The translations under genes were made by a program, and so were the position numbers. A stretch of 64,000 bases of DNA, from NCBI GenBank assembly GCA_003599055.1, contig QZIM01000018.1, forward strand, positions 1 through 64,000, in the 5' to 3' direction. Below, piece after piece: positions 1 through 7,475 of this stretch (position 1 is the stretch's first letter; every line of letters starts with the position of its first letter). This DNA comes from Candidatus Woesearchaeota archaeon. Its GTDB lineage: Archaea > Nanobdellota > Nanobdellia > Woesearchaeales > ARS49. Below the pieces are notes generated by a model, which worked only from the letters and a program-made list of their open reading frames with translations, searched no databases and had not been told where the DNA came from.

Positions 1-13
1 AAAAGAAAAAAAA
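1..13 (-). terminator. T-rich terminator of the S-layer gene
   Basis: On the minus strand the S-layer stop codon is followed by an almost unbroken run of T, the usual intrinsic termination signal in archaea. The window edge cuts the region, so its full extent is unknown. Confidence 0.5.
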
Positions 14-27
14 GTTTAGCGTCTTCC

Positions 28-2772
28 TTAGACTGCTGCAACCGTCACATCAGTGAGCGTTGCGCCGGTCACTTCAGCTTCCATACCGGTGACCTTGCTA
101 ATCATACCGGTCGCAACCGCGCGTGCACCCTGGCGGGTGTTCATCGCAGTTCTACCGTTGACCAGCAGTGCAACGTTGCCGTTCGTGTGCTCAACGAGCT
201 TCACGAGCGCCTTGTTTTCACTGACTGACTCGTAGCACGGCTCGGGGTTGCCGAGAAGCGCTGCTGCAATCGGGTTCGCACACGGGCCACCGACAACGAT
301 TGCGTTGTACATTGACACGTCGCTCACTTCGCTTGCAAGCTTTGCTGCGCCAATCTGGATTGGCTGCACGCGCTCGACACCGCCAGCTTCGATTGCTCGA
401 GTGCTGACAACGCCGCCGGTCACGAAGACACGAGCGCCACGCTGGCTGAGCGGGTACTCAACCGTGAGGTCCTCTGCGTCATCGCTTCCTTCAGGGTCGA
501 AGAGTTCCAAGAACACTCCGTATCCTGAGAGCGCCTGGCTCAAGTCATCGTTCTCTTCAAGGCTGAAGAGACCGTAGAGCTGGCCTGCACCGCCTGCGGG
601 AGTGCCGTTTCCGACACTCTGCAATCCAACACGGCTCGAGGTTCTCGCAGTCACGTTAATGGAGATGTTCTCATTCGCCGCTGCTTCGTCGAACTCTTTT
701 GCAAGAGTAATCAACGACAGGTTGAACGAGGTTCCACCAATCGCGCCCGTTGCCACACCGTTCAAGCCGAAGTCCGGCAAGGATGCAGTGGTCAACGTTG
801 GCCACGCCTGCGTACCCAAGTCAAGGAGACCCTCGCCCTGGATGCCGATGAGCACTTTCGTGTTGTTCGTACGCATACCGTCGCCGTTCAGGTCGATAGT
901 CAAGTTCAGAGGTGCCGTTACGACTCCTGCTGCGTTCGAGACTCCAACCGTGTACGTGACTCCGCCAACGACGAGGTTCGCCAAGAAGGTGACCGCATCG
1001 TAGGTTACTTCACGCGTACCTGTTCCGAGGTCGGTGAACGTCAACTGACGGTTCGTGGTGTCCGCGCTGTCGAAGCGGAGCACGTGTGAGAAACACGTGT
1101 TGTCCGTCAACGTGCCAACCGGCAAGACACAGTTGCTCAAGACGAAGAAGTCATCGTCCGTGATGTAGAATGCGTCAAGCGGCAAACCTGCTGCCGTTGC
1201 AAACACTCCACCTGCATCTCCCGTACCGAGGTACTCGGTAAACCAGAGGTCGTCATCGTCGTCACCATACTTGAACTGGTGCGGCGCTGCCGGAGCAAAG
1301 CCAGTCAGTCCAAGTGCAGACACTGCATTTCCTGCCTCGTTGCTTGCCAAAGGAACATCGAAGAAGATGCCCTCCTGGTTGGTGAATTCGAGGTCATACT
1401 CGTCATCACCTGCAGCATCAACGCGGAGCAAGGTCACGCCCGTGTCCATCAGACCCTCGTAGCGGATGTCCCAGTTCGGAGTCAGCATTCCTTCAGGCTC
1501 GTCAAGCTGAGCGCGAACGCCTGTTCCCGGCGGGATGTACATATCGCCAAGAACTGCATCAGCAGTCAAGTTGTACCTGATGTTCTGCACTTCGAACTCG
1601 GAACCGGTGAGGCTTCCTGCTGCCGGCGGGTTCGTTACGAACTGACCGCGGATAGTCACGAAGGAGTCTTCGATGGTTTCCTCGTTCACTTCAGCGCCTG
1701 CAGGAACTGCGAGTGCGTCTGATGTGTTGGTGTCACGGAATTCAACCTTGTACGCGCCCAAGTAGAACTGGACGATGGACTTCTGGATGTCCTTACCGGT
1801 CGCGAGGATGTCGCGGATACCGATTTGGGTACCGTCAGCCAAGACGTCAGTTTCACCGTCTTCGAGCTCGTCAGTGATTTCTCCGTTGATGCGGAACTTC
1901 ACTGAACCCTCTCCTGCGTTGGACGTTTCGGAGATAACAAGGACTTCAACCTCGTATTCCTTTCCGTCAACCACGTAGGTTTCCTTGTCGTTTTCGCCAA
2001 GGACTGCTGAAACTGCGCCGCCGATAAATTCGATGACGAGGTCAGGGGTTGCGTTGGTTCCCGTAAGGGAGTTGCCGTTCGCACCGAGGTTTGAGAGAAC
2101 CTGGTTGTTCACGCGCAAGTCCGTGTCCACGATAACGAATGGCTGACCAAGCACGGTCACGTCTTCGTCTTCGAGGTCAACGAGGTCATCGTTTTCAACT
2201 TCTGATTCGAGACCCTCTTCGAACTCGAGCTCCCATTCAAAGATGACGTTTCCGTCGTCCCAGAACAGGTAGTGTCCAACACGGTCGCGCTCATCTTCTG
2301 CGAAGAGAACGACTCCTGATGTTGCATTGTTGGGGAAGCGGAGGTATTGGTTAAACTCCGTGCTGCCCTGGTCAGTGACAATCTGACCGCCCTTGAGCAT
2401 ATCAAGGTCAACTTCGGTGAGCGTCTCACGGACGTCTCCGATTGGTTCTCCGATTTCGAGAAGGTCCGATGTGGAGCCAATCTCTACTGCGTCGCCCTCA
2501 ACCACGAGTTGCGAAGGTTGACCGGCTGATGCAACCTTAACAACTGCCTGAGACTGGAGGCTCTGGATAATATCCACAGCTCCCACGACGTCAGAACCAT
2601 CTGCCTGGTCACCAACAATAATCGCCAAGTTGGATGCCGGCGTGCCATTCACTACGAATGGCGCAGGGTAGTCAGACAGCTTTGCTGCTGAAGCTCCGAA
2701 AATGGTCGCACCGACCATTGTCAAGCCCATACCCAAAGCCACCATCTTTTTTACCGCTTGTATTGCTTTCAT
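28..2772 (-). CDS. S-layer protein
   Basis: This is very likely the main cell-surface lattice protein. Residues 1-30 form a Sec signal peptide ending in GASAA, and the mature protein begins KLSDYPAPFV followed by a segment (NLAIIVGDQADGSDVVGAVD) typical of archaeal S-layer N-terminal domains. The 914 aa body is acidic and beta-rich with few lysines. The C-terminal part contains YNAIVVGGPCANP, a motif that recurs in archaeal S-layer proteins. There is no C-terminal membrane anchor. A strong GGAGGTG ribosome site lies 8 nt before the ATG, a TATA box lies about 85 nt upstream, and a T-run follows the stop. All of this fits high expression. Family call is from sequence pattern; the lattice role is inferred. 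Confidence 0.88.
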   Translation of the reverse strand: MKAIQAVKKMVALGMGLTMVGATIFGASAAKLSDYPAPFVVNGTPASNLAIIVGDQADGSDVVGAVDIIQSLQSQAVVKVASAGQPSQLVVEGDAVEIGSTSDLLEIGEPIGDVRETLTEVDLDMLKGGQIVTDQGSTEFNQYLRFPNNATSGVVLFAEDERDRVGHYLFWDDGNVIFEWELEFEEGLESEVENDDLVDLEDEDVTVLGQPFVIVDTDLRVNNQVLSNLGANGNSLTGTNATPDLVIEFIGGAVSAVLGENDKETYVVDGKEYEVEVLVISETSNAGEGSVKFRINGEITDELEDGETDVLADGTQIGIRDILATGKDIQKSIVQFYLGAYKVEFRDTNTSDALAVPAGAEVNEETIEDSFVTIRGQFVTNPPAAGSLTGSEFEVQNIRYNLTADAVLGDMYIPPGTGVRAQLDEPEGMLTPNWDIRYEGLMDTGVTLLRVDAAGDDEYDLEFTNQEGIFFDVPLASNEAGNAVSALGLTGFAPAAPHQFKYGDDDDDLWFTEYLGTGDAGGVFATAAGLPLDAFYITDDDFFVLSNCVLPVGTLTDNTCFSHVLRFDSADTTNRQLTFTDLGTGTREVTYDAVTFLANLVVGGVTYTVGVSNAAGVVTAPLNLTIDLNGDGMRTNNTKVLIGIQGEGLLDLGTQAWPTLTTASLPDFGLNGVATGAIGGTSFNLSLITLAKEFDEAAANENISINVTARTSSRVGLQSVGNGTPAGGAGQLYGLFSLEENDDLSQALSGYGVFLELFDPEGSDDAEDLTVEYPLSQRGARVFVTGGVVSTRAIEAGGVERVQPIQIGAAKLASEVSDVSMYNAIVVGGPCANPIAAALLGNPEPCYESVSENKALVKLVEHTNGNVALLVNGRTAMNTRQGARAVATGMISKVTGMEAEVTGATLTDVTVAAV

Positions 2773-2780
2773 CTAACAAA

Positions 2781-2863
2781 CACCTCCGTGTTTTTCGGTA
2801 TCTTTACCATGTGGTGATGTAAAGACTGTGATTGGCGCAGAAACCCGTGAACGATATTTAAAA
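2781..2863 (-). promoter_or_regulatory. S-layer promoter, leader and ribosome site
   Basis: The minus strand reads TTTTAAATA at 2863-2855 (TATA box), giving a transcript with a leader of about 60 nt. The leader ends in GGAGGTG (2787-2781), 8 nt before the ATG. Most neighbouring operons look leaderless, so this long leader with a perfect ribosome site stands out. The rest of 2773-3079 is AT-rich and shows no other gene or repeat. Confidence 0.6.
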
Positions 2864-3079
2864 CTTTTGTTAACGTATTGTCTGGAAAACATATGTTGCA
2901 TTATGTGTTTCCTCTTTTACAAGCCACTCTTTTTTTCCACAGCAGACACGTATGCCTGCTACGTATCCTACTAAAACCCTCGATGCTTTATAAATTTTTC
3001 GCACGACGCGCCGTATATCTGCCGACGAAAAACGTACTCTTTTTTGGCGATTTATCGACGGTGATTTAAATAGCTGCGC

Positions 3080-3625
3080 TCACATAAGCGCAAAACGGTC
3101 CTGCCCGCACATCACCAGCATCCGCACATTCGGATTTTGCCGCTGCAATTCACGAAGAACAGACGCGTCCTGCTCACTTGCCAAACACTGCGCAACCGGA
3201 TGGCTGTGCAAGTCAATGAGCACATCCGTCGGGCACGGCACGCTCACCACGTGCACGACATTTGCGCGAATCACCTCAGGAAAGGAAACGCTTTCTATAA
3301 TATAGGCGCCATCACCATCAATTAACCCAAACAGGCACGCCTTAATTTCCCGGTGCTGGTTTTGCACAAACTCCTCCTGAACGCGCGCAAGCGTCCCTTC
3401 CTTCCAGACGATACGCGCTTCGGAAAAGTCAAGCACGGCATCACGCACGCGCTCACTTTGCACGATACCCTGAACAGTATCCGACAATGTCCACGACACC
3501 ATCAGCACCAGCAGCAGAACCCCGATGAGTGAGAGCAACCAGCCGCTTGGGCGCGCACTTGGCTCTTTTTCCAATTGAGAGATATCTATTCCCTCAAACA
3601 CCGGGTCAACCGTCCTTGAATTCAC
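3080..3625 (-). CDS. membrane-anchored JAMM/MPN-domain protein (putative metalloprotease)
   Basis: The 181 aa protein has one N-terminal membrane segment (about residues 29-46), then a soluble domain. Residues 140-153 carry the JAMM signature: H140-S-H142-P, then six residues, S150-x-x-D153. An upstream glutamate, E93, sits in REIKACLFG like the JAMM catalytic Glu. JAMM enzymes are zinc isopeptidases or proteases; here all zinc ligands and the Glu appear present, so activity is plausible. The start overlaps the end of the upstream lipoprotein gene by 20 bp, so the two are probably co-translated. The catalytic domain most likely faces outward, but its topology and substrate are unknown. Confidence 0.72.
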   Translation of the reverse strand: MNSRTVDPVFEGIDISQLEKEPSARPSGWLLSLIGVLLLVLMVSWTLSDTVQGIVQSERVRDAVLDFSEARIVWKEGTLARVQEEFVQNQHREIKACLFGLIDGDGAYIIESVSFPEVIRANVVHVVSVPCPTDVLIDLHSHPVAQCLASEQDASVLRELQRQNPNVRMLVMCGQDRFALM

Positions 3626-4481
3626 GATACTCCTCCCACTGCCGCGCAGAAACTATCACCGCATCATACGGCAAACCAACGCTCTCTTTTGTAATTTTGG
3701 CTACCGCCTGACCATCGCGCGCGTATTCAGAAAACAAAAACGCCCGACGGGAAACACGATGAAACCCGGAAAATTCCTCAACCACAAACGGAACACCGTA
3801 ATGCGTGTCAAGACGCAACACTACGGTCGAATTTCCCGAAACGAAATGCAACGACTGATTTGAATCAATATCCTTTTTCATCACGCGCAGCGACTGACGG
3901 CCGGTTTCAATACGGGACGGCCCAACTCCCGCATACTGCCGCAAAACATCAACCGGGCCCGCAACAAAAACCGGCTGCAACCGCTGCCAGACCAGCTGCG
4001 TTTGCGAAAAAACAGGAATCACCTGACGGTCAAAAACCCGGTCAAACGACACCGAAAGCTCAAGATACGCCGGAAGAGTCCAGCCCGAATTCGGCGGCGC
4101 AACTCCCACAAACTGAACATACCACTTGCGGTCCACGTCCCCAAGAAACACCCACGCCTTCTTCGCTACCGTATCCCAAATAACATCACCCGAACGCCGA
4201 ACACTGCCAAACACCGCCGTCTCAACCCCATCCTCCTCAGAAAACCAATACGCATCGGGAATCACGTTTGGCGCGCCCGCTGACGCTTCTTTTTCATATA
4301 CCGCCGCGCCGACAACCGGCAGCGGACACTCACTGACCGCGGCCCTCACCGAGCCATCAAAACACTGCACGAGAACACGCTCGACCTCGACAACACGGTC
4401 AACAGGAACCTCCACTACCCGCTCAACAACCTGCGGCGCACACGCGCAAAACAGCAAAAAAAACAGGACGTAACCCCTCAT
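3606..4481 (-). CDS. putative lipoprotein, unknown function
   Basis: The 291 aa product starts with a short hydrophobic signal (MRGYVLFFLLFCAC) ending in cysteines C12 and C14, which looks like a lipobox. It is followed by a Val/Glu/Arg-rich linker with a VVEVPVDRVVEVERV pattern, probably an extended or coiled spacer. The remaining part is beta-rich with many aromatic residues and no motif I recognise. It lies directly upstream of, and overlaps, the JAMM-domain gene, so it may be the partner or substrate-presenting subunit of that enzyme (inference). Lipid attachment would need the LspA encoded at 30672-31115. Confidence 0.6.
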   Translation of the reverse strand: MRGYVLFFLLFCACAPQVVERVVEVPVDRVVEVERVLVQCFDGSVRAAVSECPLPVVGAAVYEKEASAGAPNVIPDAYWFSEEDGVETAVFGSVRRSGDVIWDTVAKKAWVFLGDVDRKWYVQFVGVAPPNSGWTLPAYLELSVSFDRVFDRQVIPVFSQTQLVWQRLQPVFVAGPVDVLRQYAGVGPSRIETGRQSLRVMKKDIDSNQSLHFVSGNSTVVLRLDTHYGVPFVVEEFSGFHRVSRRAFLFSEYARDGQAVAKITKESVGLPYDAVIVSARQWEEYREFKDG

Positions 4482-4593
4482 ATGGGATGAAAACTAAAGA
4501 ACAACATAAAAGCGTTGCGGCAAATTAAAAAAAAATTGCCTGAAAACTTACTATCCCACGCAGCAAGCTGCGGATATCGTACCCAAAAGGAAA

Positions 4594-4983
4594 TCACCAA
4601 TTACGGTCATCAAACCGAACATACTCGTACTCCGCACGAGGCGAAAACGACGCCTGACGAATTGCAGACTGCGGCAAACAGCACCACTGCTGCCTATCCT
4701 CAAACCACATACACGGGTCAGGCCCATCAGGAGAACCACCGCACACGAGCTTATCCTTATTCCCCACAATCTGACCCTGATACATCTGAACGTCAAGCTG
4801 CTCCGGAGTCACGCGCGAAAGCCGCGCCTCCTGCTCCATCGCACGACGAAGCGCAGGACCGTACAGTTTCGACGCTGCACGATAATTCGTCACATCACCC
4901 GTAATTGACGTTTCCATAAGAACAGTCATAAAAGAAACCGCAACAATCGCAATAACCCACAACGTGACAAACTTCGTATCCAT
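4594..4983 (-). CDS. small single-pass membrane protein, unknown
   Basis: The protein is 129 aa with one N-terminal hydrophobic helix (about residues 6-22) and a soluble domain. The domain contains a short cysteine-bearing segment around CGGSPDGPDPCMWF and WCCLP. I do not recognise the family. A GAGGTG ribosome site lies just before the ATG, and a TATA-like TTTATAAA (5027-5019 on the minus strand) lies about 40 nt upstream, so it has its own promoter. The 112 bp between it and the lipoprotein gene shows no clear signal. Confidence 0.55.
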   Translation of the reverse strand: MDTKFVTLWVIAIVAVSFMTVLMETSITGDVTNYRAASKLYGPALRRAMEQEARLSRVTPEQLDVQMYQGQIVGNKDKLVCGGSPDGPDPCMWFEDRQQWCCLPQSAIRQASFSPRAEYEYVRFDDRNW

Positions 4984-5073
4984 ACAACACCTCTTTACAA
5001 AAAAGAAGACACCTGAAGTTTATAAATGATGCTGTTGTAAAAATTTAAAAATCGAACCGGTTACCGCCGAACC

Positions 5074-5601
5074 ATGACCAAATACGTCTTTGCCGTTGAC
5101 GACACCAAAGTCATCCTCGCCCTTCTCAAGCAACAGCTCGAACCGCACGACATCATTGTCTACGGCCACCACTGCGAAAAAACCAGCACCATCGCAACCG
5201 CATTCGTCAATGCAATCGAGCAGGCAGGACTCCACGCAGCACAGGAACGCGGAGAAAAGCCATCAACACCAATCGACATCTACCGCGCCAAACTCAGCGG
5301 ATACATCGACGGCGTCATCCTCGACTACAACCTGCAGGACCGCATCGACGGCGGCATTGCAATTGGCATCATCGAGCGAACCGCACGAAACCGCGCGGAA
5401 ATGTACCCGTATGAATTCGGGACCCGATACCACAAGGCAGGCCTTCGAAAAATCCTCTTCACCGGCACACCCCCTGCAGAAATTAACCCTGCAACCATCA
5501 AAAAATTCAACACCGTAATACCCAAACCCACTGCCAGCAACCAAACTCTCAACTACCTCGTACACGCACTCTTCCCACCCTGCCGCGATTCACAATCGTG
5601 A
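5074..5601 (+). CDS. stand-alone response-regulator receiver domain protein
   Basis: The 175 aa protein is a CheY-like receiver domain with the expected active site: acidic pair D9-D10 (VFAVDDTK), phospho-acceptor D84 (GVILDYNL), T130 (ILFTGT) and K151 (VIPKP). It is longer than the usual 120 aa because of insertions around residues 38-76 and 103-123. No output domain or histidine kinase is seen nearby, so it may act as a CheY- or Spo0F-type phosphorelay protein. A TATA-like ATTTAAAA lies about 26 nt before the ATG, so the mRNA is probably leaderless. Confidence 0.75.
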   Translation: MTKYVFAVDDTKVILALLKQQLEPHDIIVYGHHCEKTSTIATAFVNAIEQAGLHAAQERGEKPSTPIDIYRAKLSGYIDGVILDYNLQDRIDGGIAIGIIERTARNRAEMYPYEFGTRYHKAGLRKILFTGTPPAEINPATIKKFNTVIPKPTASNQTLNYLVHALFPPCRDSQS

Positions 5602-6102
5602 CAAACAAGCACAAAGAACATCCCATTCCTCAACAAAATACGGCTGCACCCTTTTGTCCTTTGCCGCGATGAAATTATCTATTTGCCCGTGCGATAGCTT
5701 CAACACTGCATCAACCTCCGGAGTTTTTGCAAAAGTACCGTCGTAAACACCGTGAAAATACACCGTGTGCAACCGCATAATCGTCCCGTTATGGGGCACT
5801 TCACGATATTCCTTGTGCAGAAGATGAAGTTCGCAACGAACGCCCAACTCCTCTTCAAGCTCCCTTTGCGCCCCTGCAAGATAGGTTTCACCCGCCTTCA
5901 CCGACCCGCACGCGGCAAAATCAAAACACCCCGGCCAGCGGGACTTCGTCTTTGCACGCACCTGCACGACATACATCCCTGCGCTGTCCCGCAAATACAC
6001 AACCACATTCCGCGTGATAACGTGCGGCTTACCCTGGTCATCACGCGAACACGTGCCGATGACTTCATCACGCTCGTTGACTAAATCAAGGAGTTCCACC
6101 AC
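5590..6102 (-). CDS. NUDIX hydrolase (IPP isomerase-like subgroup)
   Basis: The 170 aa protein has a complete Nudix box, GSVKAGE-x7-REL-EEELGV, so it should cleave a nucleoside diphosphate-linked substrate with a metal ion. The start ELLDLVNERDEVIG and the overall layout resemble the isopentenyl-diphosphate isomerase/YfcD branch. Its real substrate cannot be read from sequence. The start is GTG, and a second GTG follows directly. The gene overlaps the 3' end of the convergent receiver gene by 12 bp. Confidence 0.8.
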   Translation of the reverse strand: MVELLDLVNERDEVIGTCSRDDQGKPHVITRNVVVYLRDSAGMYVVQVRAKTKSRWPGCFDFAACGSVKAGETYLAGAQRELEEELGVRCELHLLHKEYREVPHNGTIMRLHTVYFHGVYDGTFAKTPEVDAVLKLSHGQIDNFIAAKDKRVQPYFVEEWDVLCACLSRL

Positions 6103-6131
6103 GTTTTCTGCGCCAACCGAATCAACGCATA

Positions 6132-6158
6132 AATCTTTCGGAACCGTCCGGAAAGATT
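6132..6158. repeat. short inverted repeat ahead of the NUDIX gene
   Basis: AATCTTTC (6132-6139) is matched by GAAAGATT (6151-6158). It lies 30-56 bp upstream of the minus-strand NUDIX start, over or beside the likely promoter, so it could be an operator or a leader hairpin. The role is inference. Confidence 0.35.
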
Positions 6159-6210
6159 CTCAGTTTATCGTCGACACATTCTTAAATTCAAAAAGAAGAA
6201 AGAAAAACAC

Positions 6211-6328
6211 GCCAACGTCGGCGCAACCTGGTGGCGCCAGCAGTTTGTCAAGCTGCTATCCGAAAGGACATCCGGGTTCAAATACCTTGCGGTTTGACTC
6301 TGCGGGATTGAAAGTCCCGGCGCCGGCG
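6211..6328 (+). tRNA. tRNA-Asp(GTC)-like gene with a probable T-loop intron; possibly degenerate
   Basis: Several tRNA parts are clear. The D-arm is GGCG/CGCC (6220-6238) with GG in the loop. The anticodon arm is GCAGT-TTGTCAA-GCTGC (6240-6256), giving anticodon GTC. The T-arm is CCGGG-TTCAAA...T-CCCGG, split by 32 nt (6283-6314). TTCA in the exon pairs with TGAA at 6309-6312, leaving 3-nt bulges AAT and AGT, as in a bulge-helix-bulge. Removing 6283-6314 restores a canonical T-arm. Discriminator G73 fits Asp. Two features are odd: the variable region is 15 nt (class II-like, with a GAAA-capped hairpin), and acceptor GCCAACG pairs with CGCCGGC with two A-C mismatches. GTCGGCG at 6217 pairs perfectly with CGCCGGC but leaves no room for a D-arm. 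Confidence 0.42.
6283..6314 (+). other. candidate noncanonical tRNA intron (position 59/60)
   Basis: This 32-nt insert interrupts the T-loop of the tRNA-Asp-like gene. Cleavage in the bulges AA|T and AG|T would join TTCAAA to TCCCGG. An alternative local hairpin, CGGGA-TTGAAAG-TCCCG, competes with that fold, so splicing is a hypothesis. Confidence 0.38.
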
Positions 6329-6348
6329 CACTTTTTCGCGACACCATA

Positions 6349-6407
6349 TGCGGCGGACAGATACGAAAAATCACCTAATCCGTCAGCGATTTTTCAACCT
6401 GTCCGCC
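6349..6407. repeat. tRNA-Leu 3'-end-derived repeat, copy A, with long hairpin
   Basis: The sequence TGCGGCGGACAG at 6349-6360 equals the 3' end (complement) of tRNA-Leu at 6595-6606. It starts a structured unit: GGCGGACAG (6352-6360) pairs with CTGTCCGCC (6399-6407), and inside it GAAAAATC (6365-6372) pairs with GATTTTTC (6388-6395). The 15-mer ATATGCGGCGGACAG is shared with copy B. It may be an attachment-site remnant or a structured RNA element. Confidence 0.5.
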
Positions 6408-6455
6408 TCAGTAAACTGCTCAGAAACAGCACTCCGTGCTTACAACTCTCCGTGA

Positions 6456-6554
6456 TATGCGGCGGACAGGATTACTTTTCCGAAGCGCAGCGAAGGAAAA
6501 GTTTCCGAAAATTCACGAGCACAGCGAGCGGGTTTTCGGAACGTTCGAATCCTG
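6456..6554. repeat. tRNA-Leu 3'-end-derived repeat, copy B, three-way junction
   Basis: TGCGGCGGACAGGATT (6458-6473) repeats the tRNA-Leu 3' region. CAGGATT (6467-6473) pairs with AATCCTG (6548-6554) and encloses two perfect hairpins: ACTTTTCC/GGAAAAGT (6474-6481, 6495-6502) and TTCCGAAAA/TTTTCGGAA (6503-6511, 6533-6541). The predicted fold is a compact three-way junction. No protein gene fits here. An expressed RNA or a mobile-element remnant are both possible. Confidence 0.5.
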
Positions 6555-6594
6555 CGACCATAAGAACGACAAGCGCAAAGCGCGATAAACTGAA

Positions 6595-6678
6595 TGCGGC
6601 GGACAGGATTCGAACCTGCGTGGGCACTAAGCCATTGGAGTCTAAATCCAACCCGTTGGACCGCTTCGGTACCGCCGC
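6595..6678 (-). tRNA. tRNA-Leu(TAG)
   Basis: The minus strand folds into a complete class II tRNA. The acceptor is GCGGCGG/CCGCCGC with discriminator A73. The D-arm is CCG/CGG. The anticodon arm is TTGGA-TTTAGAC-TCCAA with anticodon TAG. There is a long variable arm and a T-arm GCAGG-TTCGAAT-CCTGT. It reads CUN leucine codons. CCA is not encoded. A TATA-like ATTTAAGTA lies upstream near 6703-6711. No intron is present. Confidence 0.93.
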
Positions 6679-6729
6679 GCACAATAAATAGCTGCCCAAC
6701 GCTACTTAAATGTTTGCCGTACCGAACAT

Positions 6730-6773
6730 ATAGCGAATTGATTAAATACATAAGCTTTGAATCAATTCGCTAT
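6730..6773. repeat. 14-bp perfect inverted repeat
   Basis: ATAGCGAATTGATT (6730-6743) is the exact reverse complement of AATCAATTCGCTAT (6760-6773), with a 16-nt spacer. It lies between the tRNA-Leu promoter and the CmpB-like gene and next to a second stem-loop. It could be a protein-binding site, a leader RNA structure or the end of a mobile element. Confidence 0.6.
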
Positions 6774-6774
6774 C

Positions 6775-6843
6775 CAGCAAGTTGACTCATAACCTCGCCT
6801 GTGAAAAGGCGGTAAAAAGTTCAATTATCAGGTCAACTTGCTG
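6775..6843. repeat. 12-bp perfect inverted repeat with inner hairpin
   Basis: CAGCAAGTTGAC (6775-6786) pairs perfectly with GTCAACTTGCTG (6832-6843). Inside it CGCC (6796-6799) pairs with GGCG (6808-6811). It ends 30 nt before the ATG of the membrane-protein gene at 6873, where a regulatory leader would sit. I do not recognise a known riboswitch. Confidence 0.55.
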
Positions 6844-6872
6844 TAGAAAAAGAGAACCCTGCCAACACCACT

Positions 6873-7262
6873 ATGCTCACCTATTTCCTCTACTTCCTCA
6901 TCTTCGGCTTTCTTGGCTGGCTGCTTGACACAACGTACCGCGTTTTTGTCTCCCAAGAAGAACACGGAAATACATACTTCCCCTATTTTGCCGTCACGTA
7001 CGCTGTTGCCGGCCTTTTGATGCTTGCCCTCTACAAAAACACGCACTGGCCGTCCGCGGTCGACGTCTTCATCGGCGGAACCATCGCCACGCTTGTCGAA
7101 TTCACCGCAGGCATCTTCTGCGTCCACATCATCGGACGAAGACTCTGGGACTATTCAGAAAACCCCCTCAACATCTGGGGGCACGTCGACGCCCTGCACA
7201 CGTTTTACTGGTTCCTGCTCGCAGCACTCCTTCACGTACTGAACCCGTTCTTACCCGTCTAA
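6873..7262 (+). CDS. CmpB-like membrane protein (putative ABC-transporter type IV family)
   Basis: The 129 aa protein has four hydrophobic segments. Its pattern is GWLLDTTYR near the N terminus, an internal TLVEFTAG segment, then LWDYSENPLNIWGHVD. That matches the small family annotated as putative ABC-transporter type IV/CmpB (DUF1113). Family members are often four- to six-helix proteins of unknown function. Nothing nearby encodes an ATPase partner. The gene lies just after two large inverted repeats that may control it. Confidence 0.65.
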   Translation: MLTYFLYFLIFGFLGWLLDTTYRVFVSQEEHGNTYFPYFAVTYAVAGLLMLALYKNTHWPSAVDVFIGGTIATLVEFTAGIFCVHIIGRRLWDYSENPLNIWGHVDALHTFYWFLLAALLHVLNPFLPV

Positions 7263-7277
7263 GAAACGATAATTGAG

Positions 7278-7284
7278 AAAAAAA
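7278..7284 (-). terminator. T-run after the LSm-eL37 operon
   Basis: Seven consecutive T residues on the minus strand begin 4 nt past the eL37 stop codon, as expected for archaeal intrinsic termination. Confidence 0.5.
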
Positions 7285-7287
7285 GAA

Positions 7288-7473
7288 TTACTTTGCGCGC
7301 TTGCGCGTGTTCTTCCACGCGTACTTGCGCGTCTTGGGGCCTGCGCCATAGCCGCAGCTTGCACACACGCCCTTCGTTGCGTGATAGCTGCTTCTTCCGC
7401 ACCTTCTGCACGGAATATGCGTCTTTCCTTTTGAGCGCAACCCCTGGGAACCCGTACCGCCAAGACCTTTCAT
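7288..7473 (-). CDS. rpl37e: 50S ribosomal protein eL37
   Basis: This 61 aa basic zinc-ribbon protein starts MKGLGGTGSQGLRSKGKTH and has paired cysteines CRRCG and CASCG, the eL37 pattern. It binds 23S rRNA near the exit tunnel. It follows the LSm gene by 2 bp, an arrangement conserved in many archaea. Length and motif spacing are complete. Confidence 0.96.
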   Translation of the reverse strand: MKGLGGTGSQGLRSKGKTHIPCRRCGRSSYHATKGVCASCGYGAGPKTRKYAWKNTRKRAK

Positions 7474-7475
7474 TT

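Noticed and set aside
6543-6560. GTTCGAATCCTGCGACCA on the plus strand looks like a tRNA 3' end
   Set aside because: No matching 5' half, D-arm or anticodon arm lies upstream; it is better explained as the closing strand of the structured tRNA-Leu-derived repeat.
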